Origin: Acidimicrobiales bacterium AG-414-N20
GTDB lineage: Bacteria; Actinomycetota; Acidimicrobiia; Acidimicrobiales; MedAcidi-G1
Length of the DNA: 64,000 nt
Direction: 5' to 3'
Assembly (NCBI GenBank): GCA_003214465.1
Contig: QCLO01000002.1
Coordinates: 1 to 64,000, forward strand
Positions 53,261 to 62,793 of this stretch are shown here, in pieces. A program made the position numbers and the translations under genes. The notes under the pieces are model-generated. The model was not told the DNA's origin. It saw only the letters and a list, made by a program, of their open reading frames with translations, and did no database searches. Numbering within the stretch: position 1 is the first letter of the stretch; the number at the start of each line of letters is the position of its first letter.

Positions 53261-54160
53261 GTGAACTCCACTAATCGACTAGCACGAATTTCTCTTTTAG
53301 TAACCTTTATTTTGATAGGTATCGGTGGCTTTACCCGCGGTAGTGGAAGCGGATACGGATGCTCTGACAGGTGGCCCTTGTGTGAAAATGGTCTGTTAGG
53401 TGGTTTGCTGCCTCGAGGCGAATACCACATGCTTATCGAATGGCTACATAGGTGGGTAGCAGCGATCGTAGGAATTCTGATTTTGTTAACGGCCATAAGT
53501 ATCAGAAAAAATCTTCGTAATAACCAGCTTGCTAAGCGACTTTCAGTAATTGCAGTTGTAGCGGTAGTGATACAGGCAATGATTGGAAGAAGTGTGGTTA
53601 AAACAGATTTAGAATCTGACCTTGTAGCTATACATCTAGCGATCTCAATGTTGGTGATAGCTCTATTGACAGTAATCGTGATCGTGGTGTCAACTAATAA
53701 GAACGAAAATTTAGAAGTATCCGATAGCGCAGGTTGGAGCCGACTTCTCGCTTTAGGAGCTTTTGGTTCATACGCACTCCTTTTGTTAGGCGCGTATGTT
53801 CATAATAGATATTTCTCGGGTTGGCCTCTTGTGAACAATCAGTTAAAACCCGAACTCTCAGACCACTACACATTTATTCATTACCTTCACAGACTTGCAG
53901 CAGGAATAGGAATTTTTTATATTGCGTATTTGATTTATAGCGCTAAAAAACGACAACGACCAAGAAATGAGAAACTCATAATCCATCTCGCTGGAGGCGC
54001 ATATGGGGTAAATGTAATATTGGGAGGAGTTCATGTTTTCACTGAAGTTAGCTCCAGTGCAGTCGTAACTGCTCATTTATTGGGTGCTTGTGCCGTATGG
54101 GTTTTGCTAATTGCCTCGACGACCATGTCACATTTCGGTATGACTCTGTCTAAAAATTAA
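53261..54160 (+). CDS. ctaA: Heme A synthase (CtaA/COX15)
   Basis: A 299-residue membrane protein with about eight helices in two four-helix halves. Heme-ligand histidines: H63 in IEWLHRWVA, one in VAIHLAIS, one in IHYLHRLAA and one in VTAHLLGAC. C34 and C41 form the cysteine pair of the Gram-positive CtaA type. It makes heme A for the terminal oxidase. Start GTG; no better ATG nearby. No cox genes are adjacent. Confidence 0.9.
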   Translation: MNSTNRLARISLLVTFILIGIGGFTRGSGSGYGCSDRWPLCENGLLGGLLPRGEYHMLIEWLHRWVAAIVGILILLTAISIRKNLRNNQLAKRLSVIAVVAVVIQAMIGRSVVKTDLESDLVAIHLAISMLVIALLTVIVIVVSTNKNENLEVSDSAGWSRLLALGAFGSYALLLLGAYVHNRYFSGWPLVNNQLKPELSDHYTFIHYLHRLAAGIGIFYIAYLIYSAKKRQRPRNEKLIIHLAGGAYGVNVILGGVHVFTEVSSSAVVTAHLLGACAVWVLLIASTTMSHFGMTLSKN

Positions 54161-54214
54161 AAGCTTTACCTCCCTCCGTGTGTGTATTGTTTCTCCTTCT
54201 GGCAGGATGATTTC

Positions 54215-54631
54215 ATGGGAAATAAAGAAATCGACTGGGAAAACCTCCGTATAAAAGCACAAGAAGCAGCAAAAATGGCTTACGCACCATACTCAAATTT
54301 TCCCGTTGGTGCAGCTGGACTGACAACTAGTGGCGAAATCGTAACGGGATGCAACGTAGAAAATGCTTCTATCGGTCTAACTCTTTGCGCTGAATGTGGC
54401 ATGATAAGTGATTTACACAGGAAAAAAGCAGGCAAACTAATCGCAGCTGTGGCTTCTAATCCTGAAGGGGAAGCACTTGCTCCATGCGGCCGTTGCCGCC
54501 AGATACTCATAGAAGCAGGAGGTAAAGAACTAGTTATTGATGGACCTGGTGGACCTAAGTCGATTGTTGATTTACTGGCCGATCCTTTTACGGTTGATGA
54601 CCTAAATGAACGAGACAGGACTAACTCTTAA
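54215..54631 (+). CDS. cdd: Cytidine deaminase
   Basis: Zinc hydrolase, 138 aa, turning (deoxy)cytidine into (deoxy)uridine. Zinc ligands C58 (CAE), C91 and C94 (PCGRC), proton-shuttling E60. A GTG at 54182 extends the frame, but the ATG at 54215 follows an aggat-like site at proper distance and fits the family length. It is immediately followed by the phosphorylase gene with no gap, so both act on imported nucleosides. Confidence 0.93.
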   Translation: MGNKEIDWENLRIKAQEAAKMAYAPYSNFPVGAAGLTTSGEIVTGCNVENASIGLTLCAECGMISDLHRKKAGKLIAAVASNPEGEALAPCGRCRQILIEAGGKELVIDGPGGPKSIVDLLADPFTVDDLNERDRTNS

Positions 54632-55906
54632 ATGGACGCACTTGAAGTAATTCAAACCAAAAGAGACGGTGGAGTCCTAAGTAAAGAGCAAATTAACTGG
54701 TTTATAACAAATTTTTCTAAAAGTGAAAACATACCTGACGAACAAGCAGCTGCTTTAGCAATGTCAATCTTCTTCAATGGAATGGAGCCTGAAGAATTGA
54801 TGTATTGGACTAAAGCAATGGTTGATTCAGGCGTAACTTTAGATCTAAGCAGCGTAGGTAAAAAAACTGTTGATAAACACTCAACTGGCGGTGTAGGTGA
54901 CAAAGTTTCTCTCATTCTCGTTCCTTTAATTGCAAGTTGTGGTTTGGCAGTTCCTCAACTTTCTGGCCGCGGGCTAGGTCACAGCGGAGGAACTCTAGAC
55001 AAAATGGAATCAATCCCAGGTTGGACTGCTTCGCTTAGTGAAAAAAAGATGCTTACACAACTAAGTGAAATAGGTGGAATAATAGCTGCAGCAAATGAAA
55101 ATATTAATCCCGCAGATAGGCGTCTGTATGCTCTGCGAGATGTTACCCACACTGTCGACTCGATCCCCCTTATAGCAAGCTCAATCATGTCTAAAAAAAT
55201 TGCAGAGGGAACTGAAGCTCTCGTCTTAGATGTAAAAACTGGATTAGGAGCTTTCATGGTTGATTTTGAACAAGCGCGCATATTAGCCAAAACAATGGTT
55301 GAGCTCGGTGAAAATTCAGGAGTGAAAACCGTCGCTTTGATTACTTCAATGGAAACCGTCTTGGGAAATAATGTGGGTAATGCACTGGAAGTTTCAGAAT
55401 CAATTGAAGTGCTAGAGGGAGAAGGGCCAAAAGACCTTATTGAAATTACTTTGGCTTTAGCTCAAGAAATGTTGGACCTCTCCAATGTAGATTTAGACCC
55501 TGGTGAAGTCCTTGCTTCTGGAAAACCACGCGAAGTTTTTGAAAAAATGGTTGCAGCTCAAGGAGGCGACTTGTCGAAAGGTCTTCCAGCGGCTGAATAC
55601 AAAAAAACTATTAACGCTTCGGCTACTGGCTACTTAAGTAAGTTGGACTGCCGTTCAGTAGGTATAGCAGCTTGGCGCTTGGGTGCAGGTCGAACCAAAA
55701 AAGAAGACTCCGTAAGTCCTACTGCTGGCATAAAGTGCCTAGTCAAACCAGGTGCTTACATAAATTCAGGAGAACCTGTGTTAGAACTTTACGGTGATAC
55801 AGAGAACTGCTTTGATTCAGCTACAAAAATTTTAGAAGAAGCAATCGAAATATCAGACTCAGCCCCAAATGATTCACCACTGATCTTAGACAAGATCTCT
55901 ATATGA
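54632..55906 (+). CDS. deoA: Thymidine/pyrimidine-nucleoside phosphorylase
   Basis: A 424-residue phosphorylase: the signature is around KHSTGGVGDKVSL and SGRGLGHSGGTLDK, and the phosphate/base loop in AVTSxxS-like TALITSME. It splits thymidine, deoxyuridine or uridine into base and (deoxy)ribose-1-phosphate. Starts directly after the cdd stop. It converges on the aldehyde dehydrogenase operon with a 3-base gap. Confidence 0.93.
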   Translation: MDALEVIQTKRDGGVLSKEQINWFITNFSKSENIPDEQAAALAMSIFFNGMEPEELMYWTKAMVDSGVTLDLSSVGKKTVDKHSTGGVGDKVSLILVPLIASCGLAVPQLSGRGLGHSGGTLDKMESIPGWTASLSEKKMLTQLSEIGGIIAAANENINPADRRLYALRDVTHTVDSIPLIASSIMSKKIAEGTEALVLDVKTGLGAFMVDFEQARILAKTMVELGENSGVKTVALITSMETVLGNNVGNALEVSESIEVLEGEGPKDLIEITLALAQEMLDLSNVDLDPGEVLASGKPREVFEKMVAAQGGDLSKGLPAAEYKKTINASATGYLSKLDCRSVGIAAWRLGAGRTKKEDSVSPTAGIKCLVKPGAYINSGEPVLELYGDTENCFDSATKILEEAIEISDSAPNDSPLILDKISI

Positions 55907-55909
55907 AAA

Positions 55910-56755
55910 TTATCTCCCTATTGGGTGCCAAACAGTTTTCATTTCCAAAAAGTCAGAGATAAGTTCTAGACTTTCCTCGTCTACACTTCGTGAGACCACA
56001 CGCTTGACATTTGAAGCAACCTCCTCAAGATGAGTCAAATCAGTTTTTGGACTGATTCCACTTATATCGACTGCATTCACGTCCAAATGTCCAACCATCC
56101 ATGGAAGTAGGTCGGTTTGATCACCAGTTAATATGTTTACGACCCCTGCTGGCACATCTGAAGTGACCAACACTTCAGCAATCGTTACAGAAGTTAGAGA
56201 GCTCTGGGCTTCAGAAACCACCACAACCGTATTCCCACTAACGATTGCAGGTGCAATTCTGGAGATAAATCCAAGCATGGCGGGTTCAGTTGGAGCGATA
56301 ATTCCGACCACACCCGTTGGTTCAGGCACTGTGAAATTGAAATAGGGGCCGGATACTGGGTTGACAGATCCTAATAATTGGCTGTACTTGTCGGACCAGC
56401 CTGCGTACCACACCAAACGTTGTATGGAATCTTCAATTTCACGTGTGGCGACTCTATTGTTAACTCCAATACTTTTAAGCAACTCTAGAAATTCAGGTTT
56501 TCGAGATTCAAGCATCTCAGCAACACGATAAAGAATCTGACCTCTATTGTAAGCAGTCCTTGAAGCCCAGGGGGATTGTGCTGATCTAGCAGCACGAACT
56601 GCTTCACGAAAATCTTTTCTAGAAGCCTGAGAAACATTTGCTATCAATTCACCCTCAGAATTATTAACAGAAAAAGTTCGCCCTGATTCTGAGCGTGGAA
56701 ACGCTCCATCAATAAAAAGTTTGTAAGTCTTTGCTATAGGGATTTTTCCTGCCAC
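55910..56755 (-). CDS. Truncated aldehyde dehydrogenase homologue, catalytic half missing
   Basis: A 281-residue protein matching the N-terminal NAD-binding part of aldehyde dehydrogenases (KLFIDGAFPRSESGRTF, PEPTGVVGIIAP, SGNTVVVVSE, GVVNILTG). It ends near where the catalytic region would begin; no catalytic cysteine or active-site loop is present. GTG start overlaps the upstream ALDH stop by one base. Shorter ALDH partners beside deoC occur in actinobacteria as I recall, so this is probably a structural or regulatory partner and not decay, but decay is the alternative. Confidence 0.8.
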   Translation of the reverse strand: MAGKIPIAKTYKLFIDGAFPRSESGRTFSVNNSEGELIANVSQASRKDFREAVRAARSAQSPWASRTAYNRGQILYRVAEMLESRKPEFLELLKSIGVNNRVATREIEDSIQRLVWYAGWSDKYSQLLGSVNPVSGPYFNFTVPEPTGVVGIIAPTEPAMLGFISRIAPAIVSGNTVVVVSEAQSSLTSVTIAEVLVTSDVPAGVVNILTGDQTDLLPWMVGHLDVNAVDISGISPKTDLTHLEEVASNVKRVVSRSVDEESLELISDFLEMKTVWHPIGR

Positions 56756-58245
56756 TATGAACGGCCCCCACTATTCTTTAAATAAGCTCCTAGACCTTGC
56801 ATGCCACCTTCCCGACCAAAACCACTTTCTTTATAACCACCAAAAGGGCTGGCTGGATCAAACTTATTGAATGTATTAGCCCAAATAACGCCTGCTCTTA
56901 AACGCTCTGCCATCCAATGGATCAAAGATCCCTTCTCGGTCCATATTCCCGCGGACAAACCATAGGGAGTATTGTTTGCCTTTTCTAAAGCTTCTTCAGG
57001 CGTTCGAAATGTTTGTACTACTAATACAGGTCCAAATATCTCTTCGCGAGCAACGCGATGGCTCTGTTGGACTCCAGTCAAAACTGTTGGAGGGTACCAA
57101 TAACCATTTTCTGGGAGGGAACAAGAAGGTTTAAACACTTCAGCTCCCTCTTCAATACCTGCTTTAACTAATTGATCAATTCTTTCTAATTGAGCTTTTG
57201 AATTTATCGCACCGATATCAGTATTTTTATCTAACGGGTTTCCGACCCTTAATAACTCAATTCGTTTCTGAAGTCGATCTATGAAATTGTCAGCAATAGA
57301 TTCTTGAACCAACAGCCGTGATCCAGCGCAACAAACGTGTCCTTGATTGAAGAAAATTCCGTTGATGACACCTTCGATTGCTTGATCTAATGCTGCATCT
57401 TCAAAAATAACATGTGGAGCCTTTCCTCCAAGTTCCAATGTCAAAGGTAAATTACGCTTTACCGCTGAACGTTGAATCAACTTACCCACTTCGGTTGAAC
57501 CTGTAAAAGCAAGCTTGTTAACTTCTGGATGTTCAACTATCGCTGAACCCGTTGCTCCGGCTCCAGTAACTATATTTATTACACCTGGTGGTAAATCCAC
57601 ATCTCTTATTACTTCAGCCAGTAACAAGGCAGTCAACGGTGTGGTTTCTGCAGGTTTTAAAACAACAGTATTTCCGCAAGCCAGCGCCGGAGCTAATTTC
57701 CATGCAGCCATCAATAAAGGGAAGTTCCATGGGATTATCTGTCCTACTACACCATGTGGTTCTAACTTCCTTTGAGGAAATGCGTATTCTAATTTATCTG
57801 CCCAACCCGCATGATAGAAAAAATGAGCGGCTGCCAAAGGAAGATCAACATCTCGACTTTCTTTTATGGGTTTTCCTCCATCTAAGGTTTCCAAAACAGC
57901 AAACTCTCTTGCTCTTTCTTGAAGATGTCGTGCTATCCGAAATAAATATCTCGCTCTATCTGTTCCGGGCATTTTCTTCCAATACTTTTCATAAGAAGCA
58001 CGTGCTGCCCGAACAGCTCTATCAACATCCTCTGATGAAGCTTCAGTAACAACCGATAGCGAGTTTTCTGTTGAAGGGTCTAAAGTTTCGAAGGATTTTC
58101 CTGAAGAAGAACTAACAAATTCTCCGTCGATAAAAAGTCCATATTTGTCTTTTATGGTCACAAGGCTGGTCGACTCGATCGCTGATGCGTATTCGATCCC
58201 AAAATCTTCCAAATCGGATCCGTCTTTAGAGTTTGAATTTGCCAT
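56755..58245 (-). CDS. Aldehyde dehydrogenase (NAD-dependent)
   Basis: Full-length ALDH, 496 aa: FIDGEFVSSSSGKSFETLDP, IIPWNFPLLMAAWKLAPALA, catalytic Glu in LTLELGGKAPHVIF, catalytic Cys in NQGHVCCAGSRL, and FGGYKESGFGREGG at the end. Next to deoC it most likely oxidises the acetaldehyde released from deoxyribose-5-phosphate. It overlaps deoC by one base and the short ALDH by one base. Confidence 0.93.
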   Translation of the reverse strand: MANSNSKDGSDLEDFGIEYASAIESTSLVTIKDKYGLFIDGEFVSSSSGKSFETLDPSTENSLSVVTEASSEDVDRAVRAARASYEKYWKKMPGTDRARYLFRIARHLQERAREFAVLETLDGGKPIKESRDVDLPLAAAHFFYHAGWADKLEYAFPQRKLEPHGVVGQIIPWNFPLLMAAWKLAPALACGNTVVLKPAETTPLTALLLAEVIRDVDLPPGVINIVTGAGATGSAIVEHPEVNKLAFTGSTEVGKLIQRSAVKRNLPLTLELGGKAPHVIFEDAALDQAIEGVINGIFFNQGHVCCAGSRLLVQESIADNFIDRLQKRIELLRVGNPLDKNTDIGAINSKAQLERIDQLVKAGIEEGAEVFKPSCSLPENGYWYPPTVLTGVQQSHRVAREEIFGPVLVVQTFRTPEEALEKANNTPYGLSAGIWTEKGSLIHWMAERLRAGVIWANTFNKFDPASPFGGYKESGFGREGGMQGLGAYLKNSGGRS

Positions 58246-59174
58246 TAGTCCACCGTTACATAATCAGGGCCACTATAGCTACCTGAATCGAGTCGGTTTA
58301 ATTGAAGCAATACATCATTTAATAGACCCGAGGCGCCAATACGAAACATTTCAGGATTCAACCATTCGCTTCCCAAAGTTTCTCCAATCACAACCAGATA
58401 ATGCCAAGCTTGCTTCGCTGTGCGAATTCCACCCGCTGCTTTGATGCCGACAGAAATATTTGTTTGATAGGCAAAATCTCTTACTGCTTCTGCCATACAC
58501 AACACTCTCGGTAAACTTGATGCTTGGGGTATCTTTCCCGTTGAAGTTTTAATGAAATCCGCGCCAGCTGCCATAGCAAGCATTGAGGCTTGACGGATTT
58601 TGTCATAACTACCGAGTTCACCCACTTCTAAAATAACTTTAAGATGTGCTTCACCACAGGCATCTTTCGAAGCAACAATCTCTTCAAAAGCTCGTTGTTC
58701 ATCACCAGAGAGGAAGGCTGAACGATTTAAAACAATATCTATTTCATCAGCTCCTCTTTTAACAGCGTCTGATATATCTGCTGTTCTTGCTTCAATAGTT
58801 GACAAGCCACTTGGAAAAGCACCAGCAACACTTGCTACCTTCACTTTTGAGTTCCGTGTGGCTTCTACGGCGTGATGAACCATTTCCGGGTAAACGCACA
58901 CTGCAGCCACAGAAGGAACATCATGATTGGATGGATCAGGACGTTTAGCTTTTTGGCACAATGAAGCAACTTTTTCTGGAGTGTCTGCTCCTTCAAGGGT
59001 AGTCAGATCTATACAACGAATTGTCAAATGAAGGGCAGCTTTTTTACTGCTAGTTTTTATTGACCTAGTCGCCAGAGATGCTGCTCTGGCTTCAAGCGAT
59101 ACTTCATCTACTGGAATAACTTTTATAGAAGAACCGGTTTTTCCAAATGTGATATTAGAAGTAGGCATTTTCAT
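58245..59174 (-). CDS. deoC: Deoxyribose-phosphate aldolase
   Basis: Class I aldolase, 309 aa. Schiff-base K209 in DFIKTSTGK and proton-relay K245 in VGIKAAGGI; the entrance CVYPEMV is also typical. It is longer than the 220-250 aa bacterial form, nearer the long eukaryote-like/actinobacterial form, with an extra N-terminal about 45 residues. Cleaves deoxyribose-5-phosphate into acetaldehyde and glyceraldehyde-3-phosphate. The ATG at 59172-59174 shares one base with the upstream stop; the TTG one codon earlier is rejected. Confidence 0.93.
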   Translation of the reverse strand: MKMPTSNITFGKTGSSIKVIPVDEVSLEARAASLATRSIKTSSKKAALHLTIRCIDLTTLEGADTPEKVASLCQKAKRPDPSNHDVPSVAAVCVYPEMVHHAVEATRNSKVKVASVAGAFPSGLSTIEARTADISDAVKRGADEIDIVLNRSAFLSGDEQRAFEEIVASKDACGEAHLKVILEVGELGSYDKIRQASMLAMAAGADFIKTSTGKIPQASSLPRVLCMAEAVRDFAYQTNISVGIKAAGGIRTAKQAWHYLVVIGETLGSEWLNPEMFRIGASGLLNDVLLQLNRLDSGSYSGPDYVTVD

Positions 59175-60862
59175 CAATTTTTCTCCACATGGAACAAATT
59201 GCTAACTCCATGTAATAAGTCTTCTATCTTATGGTCTGCTGATCTCTCAGCCGACCTTATGTCACCGTTAATAACTGATTCTGTAACTTCGACATAAGCT
59301 TTGACCATTGGCTCAGTTCCACTGGGACGAATAACTATTCGCCCATTCAAGATGTTAAACACAAGAGCATCCGTAGCAGGCAACCCTGATTCAGGAGTTA
59401 ATAAGTCGATCGATTCAATGACAACAAACTCGCCAATTCTTTCAGGTGGTGAGGTCCGCCATGGTGACATAAAATCTGCAGAGATATCTGTTTCAGCATC
59501 AAGTCGCTTTGTAAATAAAGCTGTTTTATGCACACCATGCCTATTCCATAATTCGTCTAATAAATCCATAACAGTCTTGTCTTCCGCCTTTAGTTCAGCC
59601 GCAAGCTCTGCAAAAGCTAAGGCTGAAGTAATACCGTCTTTATCCCGCACTGAGTCGCCTAATGCAAAGCCGAGTGCTTCCTCATAGCCGAAAACGAATC
59701 TAAAATTTTTATCCTCTAAACCTGGGCGTACAATCCATTTAAATCCAGTGAGTGTCTCTGCATACTTCACTTTATGAAAATCTGCGATTTTAGAAAGTAA
59801 ACGTGATGAGACGACTGTTGTAACAACCAGTCTGTCTTCCCCTTGTCCTCTGCTAAGAATATGCTCTGCTAACAAAACACCTATTTCATTTCCATTTAGG
59901 CGACACCAATTGTCTTTATGGTTAACGACGACAGCCAGTCGGTCTGCATCAGGATCATTTGCCAGTACAAGATCAGCGTTTTTTTCAACAGCTAGTTCAA
60001 TTGCAAGATCTAAAGCGCCTTCTTCTTCGGGGTTTGGGAAAGAAACAGTTGGGAAATCGGGATCTGGTTCTGCTTGGCTCTTAACCACAGTTGGATTTTC
60101 GAATCCAGCTTTTTGAAATACATCTACAAAGACTTCCTTACCAACCCCATGCAAAGGTGTATAAATCTGTTTTATTTCACGTTTACTTTCAGGTGAAACA
60201 GAAGAAGAGGCAAAATCTACATATTTTTGTATAGATCCATTGTCATCCTTAAGAATATTTGCATCCTCATAATCTGCTAACGCTTCCTCAGAGGGGGGAT
60301 TCTTAAAATCAATTCTTTGGGCTATTTTCAAATCAATTGGACTTACAATTTGAGCACCGTCTTCCCAATAAACTTTGTAACCAGAATCTTCTGCAGGGTT
60401 ATGACTGGCAGTAACCATTATTCCCGCTTTAGCCTTTTTAGATAACGATGTGTAAGCCAAGACAGGCGTTGGTGCAGGCCTTGGAAAAATTAAACTGCTT
60501 ACTCCATGTGCAGCCAAAACTCTTACAGTGTCTTGGGCGAAAATTTGACTCTTATGACGCGCATCATAACCAACTACTACTAATGGAGGTTCATCCCTTT
60601 CATTATCGCTTAATAACTCTTGAGCTATCGCAGTTGCTACGACCCTAACCATAACCCGATTCATTCTCATAGGCCCGGCTCCCCTGACCCCACGCATTCC
60701 AGCCGTGCCAAAGACTAAGCAGTTGGTAAACCTTTGAATAAGTTGGATATCTCCGTCTGAAATAAGTTTCTCAGTTTCAACTTTTGTAGTTTGATCAGGA
60801 TCATTAATCAGCCATTTGTTAGCTATTTCTAAAGCTTCGTCTAAATCGACTTCTTTCCTCAC
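59174..60862 (-). CDS. Phosphosugar mutase (probable phosphopentomutase role)
   Basis: Alpha-D-phosphohexomutase, 562 aa, PGM2-like. Phosphoserine S153 in TASHNPAEDSGYKVYW, metal loop NDPDADR, and phosphate-binding PSGTEPMVKAY near the C-terminus. No classical deoB is present, and its place between PNP and deoC suggests interconversion of (deoxy)ribose-1-phosphate and -5-phosphate. Glucose-1-phosphate or mannose-1-phosphate activity is possible. Start GTG overlaps the PNP stop (GTGA). Confidence 0.88.
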   Translation of the reverse strand: MRKEVDLDEALEIANKWLINDPDQTTKVETEKLISDGDIQLIQRFTNCLVFGTAGMRGVRGAGPMRMNRVMVRVVATAIAQELLSDNERDEPPLVVVGYDARHKSQIFAQDTVRVLAAHGVSSLIFPRPAPTPVLAYTSLSKKAKAGIMVTASHNPAEDSGYKVYWEDGAQIVSPIDLKIAQRIDFKNPPSEEALADYEDANILKDDNGSIQKYVDFASSSVSPESKREIKQIYTPLHGVGKEVFVDVFQKAGFENPTVVKSQAEPDPDFPTVSFPNPEEEGALDLAIELAVEKNADLVLANDPDADRLAVVVNHKDNWCRLNGNEIGVLLAEHILSRGQGEDRLVVTTVVSSRLLSKIADFHKVKYAETLTGFKWIVRPGLEDKNFRFVFGYEEALGFALGDSVRDKDGITSALAFAELAAELKAEDKTVMDLLDELWNRHGVHKTALFTKRLDAETDISADFMSPWRTSPPERIGEFVVIESIDLLTPESGLPATDALVFNILNGRIVIRPSGTEPMVKAYVEVTESVINGDIRSAERSADHKIEDLLHGVSNLFHVEKN

Positions 60863-61683
60863 AAACGTTCCAAAATCCCCGCTAGAAGACTGAACATACG
60901 TGGACCTGCATCTTCTGCAGCAGCAAGTACATCTTCATGGTCAAGGTTCTCGTCGGACATACCAGCTGCCTGATTTGTTACAAGAGAGATGCCCAGAACT
61001 TCAGCTCCTAGATGTCTCGCCGCAATAGTTTCCAAGACAGTAGACATTCCGACTAGATCGGCTCCCATTTTTGCAAACATCTTTATTTCGGCTGGTGTTT
61101 CGAAAGCACCTCCCAATAGACCTGCATAAACTCCCTGAGGCAGAGTTGGGTCTACTTCTTGAGCTAATTGTCTTAATCGCTCTGAGTAGGCTTCGGTCAA
61201 ATCAACAAATCTAATAGCCTTGCCCTCTGGTGGAGCCGGTCCCACCATCGGTGACTGACCCATGAGATTCAATTGGTCAGAAATAAGTACAGGCTGCCCA
61301 ACAGGCCATTCAGGATTTAGTCCTCCGGCAGCATTAGTCAAAATAATATCTTTGCAACCTGAAGCTATTGCTACTCGAACGCCATGAACAACTGTATCTA
61401 CCGGATGGCCTTCATATAAATGCGCCCGACCACCTAAAACAAGCACATTTTTCTCATTAACTTTAAGAGAACGAATCAAATTTCGATGTCCTAATACAGT
61501 CGGTTCGGGAAAACCAGGCAAAGTATCCATTTCAACTTCGGCTGAAATATCTCCGATTTCATCGATTGCTGAAGCCCACCCGGAACCAAGGACTAAAGCA
61601 ACATCATGATCGACTATGCCAGTTTCATCAGCCAGAACGGTTGAGGCTTTTTCAGCAAGAGAATAGGGGTCAAGATCCTTCAT
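60859..61683 (-). CDS. Purine nucleoside phosphorylase, trimeric type
   Basis: A 274-residue PNP of the low-molecular-mass trimeric group: DVALVLGSGWAS for phosphate binding, LGGRAHLYEGH, TNAAGGLNPEWPVGQPVLISDQLN, and LGISLVTNQAAG with the base-contact Asn. Releases purine bases and (deoxy)ribose-1-phosphate. It is the first gene of the minus-strand deoxyribose operon (PNP, mutase, deoC, two ALDHs), which overlaps at every junction. Confidence 0.92.
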   Translation of the reverse strand: MKDLDPYSLAEKASTVLADETGIVDHDVALVLGSGWASAIDEIGDISAEVEMDTLPGFPEPTVLGHRNLIRSLKVNEKNVLVLGGRAHLYEGHPVDTVVHGVRVAIASGCKDIILTNAAGGLNPEWPVGQPVLISDQLNLMGQSPMVGPAPPEGKAIRFVDLTEAYSERLRQLAQEVDPTLPQGVYAGLLGGAFETPAEIKMFAKMGADLVGMSTVLETIAARHLGAEVLGISLVTNQAAGMSDENLDHEDVLAAAEDAGPRMFSLLAGILERL

Positions 61684-61712
61684 ATTTCTTCTCCATCAAA
61701 TTTCTTACAGAC

Positions 61713-61730
61713 TGAATGTACTTTCATTCA
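61713..61730. promoter_or_regulatory. Inverted repeat upstream of the PNP operon
   Basis: TGAATG and CATTCA with a 6-base spacer, about 30 bases upstream of the PNP start. It may be an operator for the nucleoside operon. Short AT-rich palindromes are frequent here, so support is weak. The rest of the 61731-61881 gap is AT-rich and shows nothing I can name. Confidence 0.3.
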
Positions 61731-61881
61731 TGATTCTCGATAGGCAAACAATTCTATAAACAAACATGCAGTAATTTGCTCACGGTCATAGATGGATCTA
61801 AGAGAATCTAAAAACATTCTATTAATAACTATTTTTGCAATAAAAAAGAATTTATAAGGTAGTTATATATATGTGGATGAA

Positions 61882-62793
61882 ATGTCGATAATTAAAATAT
61901 CCGATGAGATTCAAGAAGCTTTAAATGAGAAAAAACCCGTTGTCGCTTTGGAATCTACTCTTATCTCACACGGGCTGCCTTCGCCGCTTAATGTTGATGT
62001 AGCTTTACAAGCTGAATCGATATTAAGAGAATTAAAAGTTGTGCCAGCAACTATCGCCTTGTTTGATGGATATTTACGAATAGGAATTAGCCAAGCAGAA
62101 ATTGAACTTCTGGGTTCTAGTGATGAAGTTACCAAAACAAGTTTCAACAATTTAGGTGAAGTCATCGCCAACAAGTCATTAGGTGCAACCACAGTAGCTT
62201 CTACTATGTTCGCTGCTTACCGGTCAGGTATCAAAGTTTTTGCTACTGGTGGAATTGGTGGAGTCCATCGCGGGTCCGATGGAGATATCTCAGCTGACCT
62301 TAAAGCTTTGTCTGACATACCTGTTGCTGTCGTTTGTGCAGGCGTTAAATCAATACTTGATATCCCAAAGACACTAGAGGCCTTAGAAACGCTAGGTGTT
62401 CCTATTATTGGTTATAAAACAAATGTCTTTCCCGAATTCTGGACACAAGGTGAAGATTTAAAATTGAAAATTGTCGCATCAGGATCAGAAGAAGCTGCTC
62501 ACCTTTTAAATACACATTGGGAAATTGGGCTAACTACAGGTCAACTTGTAGCTGTTCCAATACCAGAAGAAAAGGCCGTTGACCAAAAAATTGTTGAAAA
62601 TTCAATCACCGAAAGTCTGAGTGAAGCATCTGCAGCTGGTATTACCGGCAATGCCATCACCCCTTTTCTATTAACAAAAGTCGCAGATGCAAGTAACGGC
62701 CTAACACTTGAGGCGAATGTTGATCTTATTCTAAATAATGTTCAGGTCGCAGGTGAAATAGCAATTCAAATGGCTGAAACTAGTTCACGGTAA
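61882..62793 (+). CDS. psuG: Pseudouridine-5'-phosphate glycosidase
   Basis: A 303-residue PsuG: VALESTLISHGLP, the LGATTVASTM stretch with its lysine-containing approach, FATGGIGGVHRG and VVCAGVKSILDIPKTLE. It cleaves pseudouridine-5'-phosphate to uracil and ribose-5-phosphate. No psuK kinase is adjacent. The ATG at 61882 follows ggatg. A GTG at 61873 is a possible longer start. Its last 14 bases overlap the convergent E2 gene. The released uracil could feed the pyrimidine operon at 28-38 kb (inference). Confidence 0.92.
   Translation: MSIIKISDEIQEALNEKKPVVALESTLISHGLPSPLNVDVALQAESILRELKVVPATIALFDGYLRIGISQAEIELLGSSDEVTKTSFNNLGEVIANKSLGATTVASTMFAAYRSGIKVFATGGIGGVHRGSDGDISADLKALSDIPVAVVCAGVKSILDIPKTLEALETLGVPIIGYKTNVFPEFWTQGEDLKLKIVASGSEEAAHLLNTHWEIGLTTGQLVAVPIPEEKAVDQKIVENSITESLSEASAAGITGNAITPFLLTKVADASNGLTLEANVDLILNNVQVAGEIAIQMAETSSR

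Noticed and set aside
55910-56755. Second aldehyde dehydrogenase interrupted by a recoded stop
   Set aside because: After its stop the sequence runs straight into the convergent deoA gene with no remaining ALDH homology, so it is simply short.
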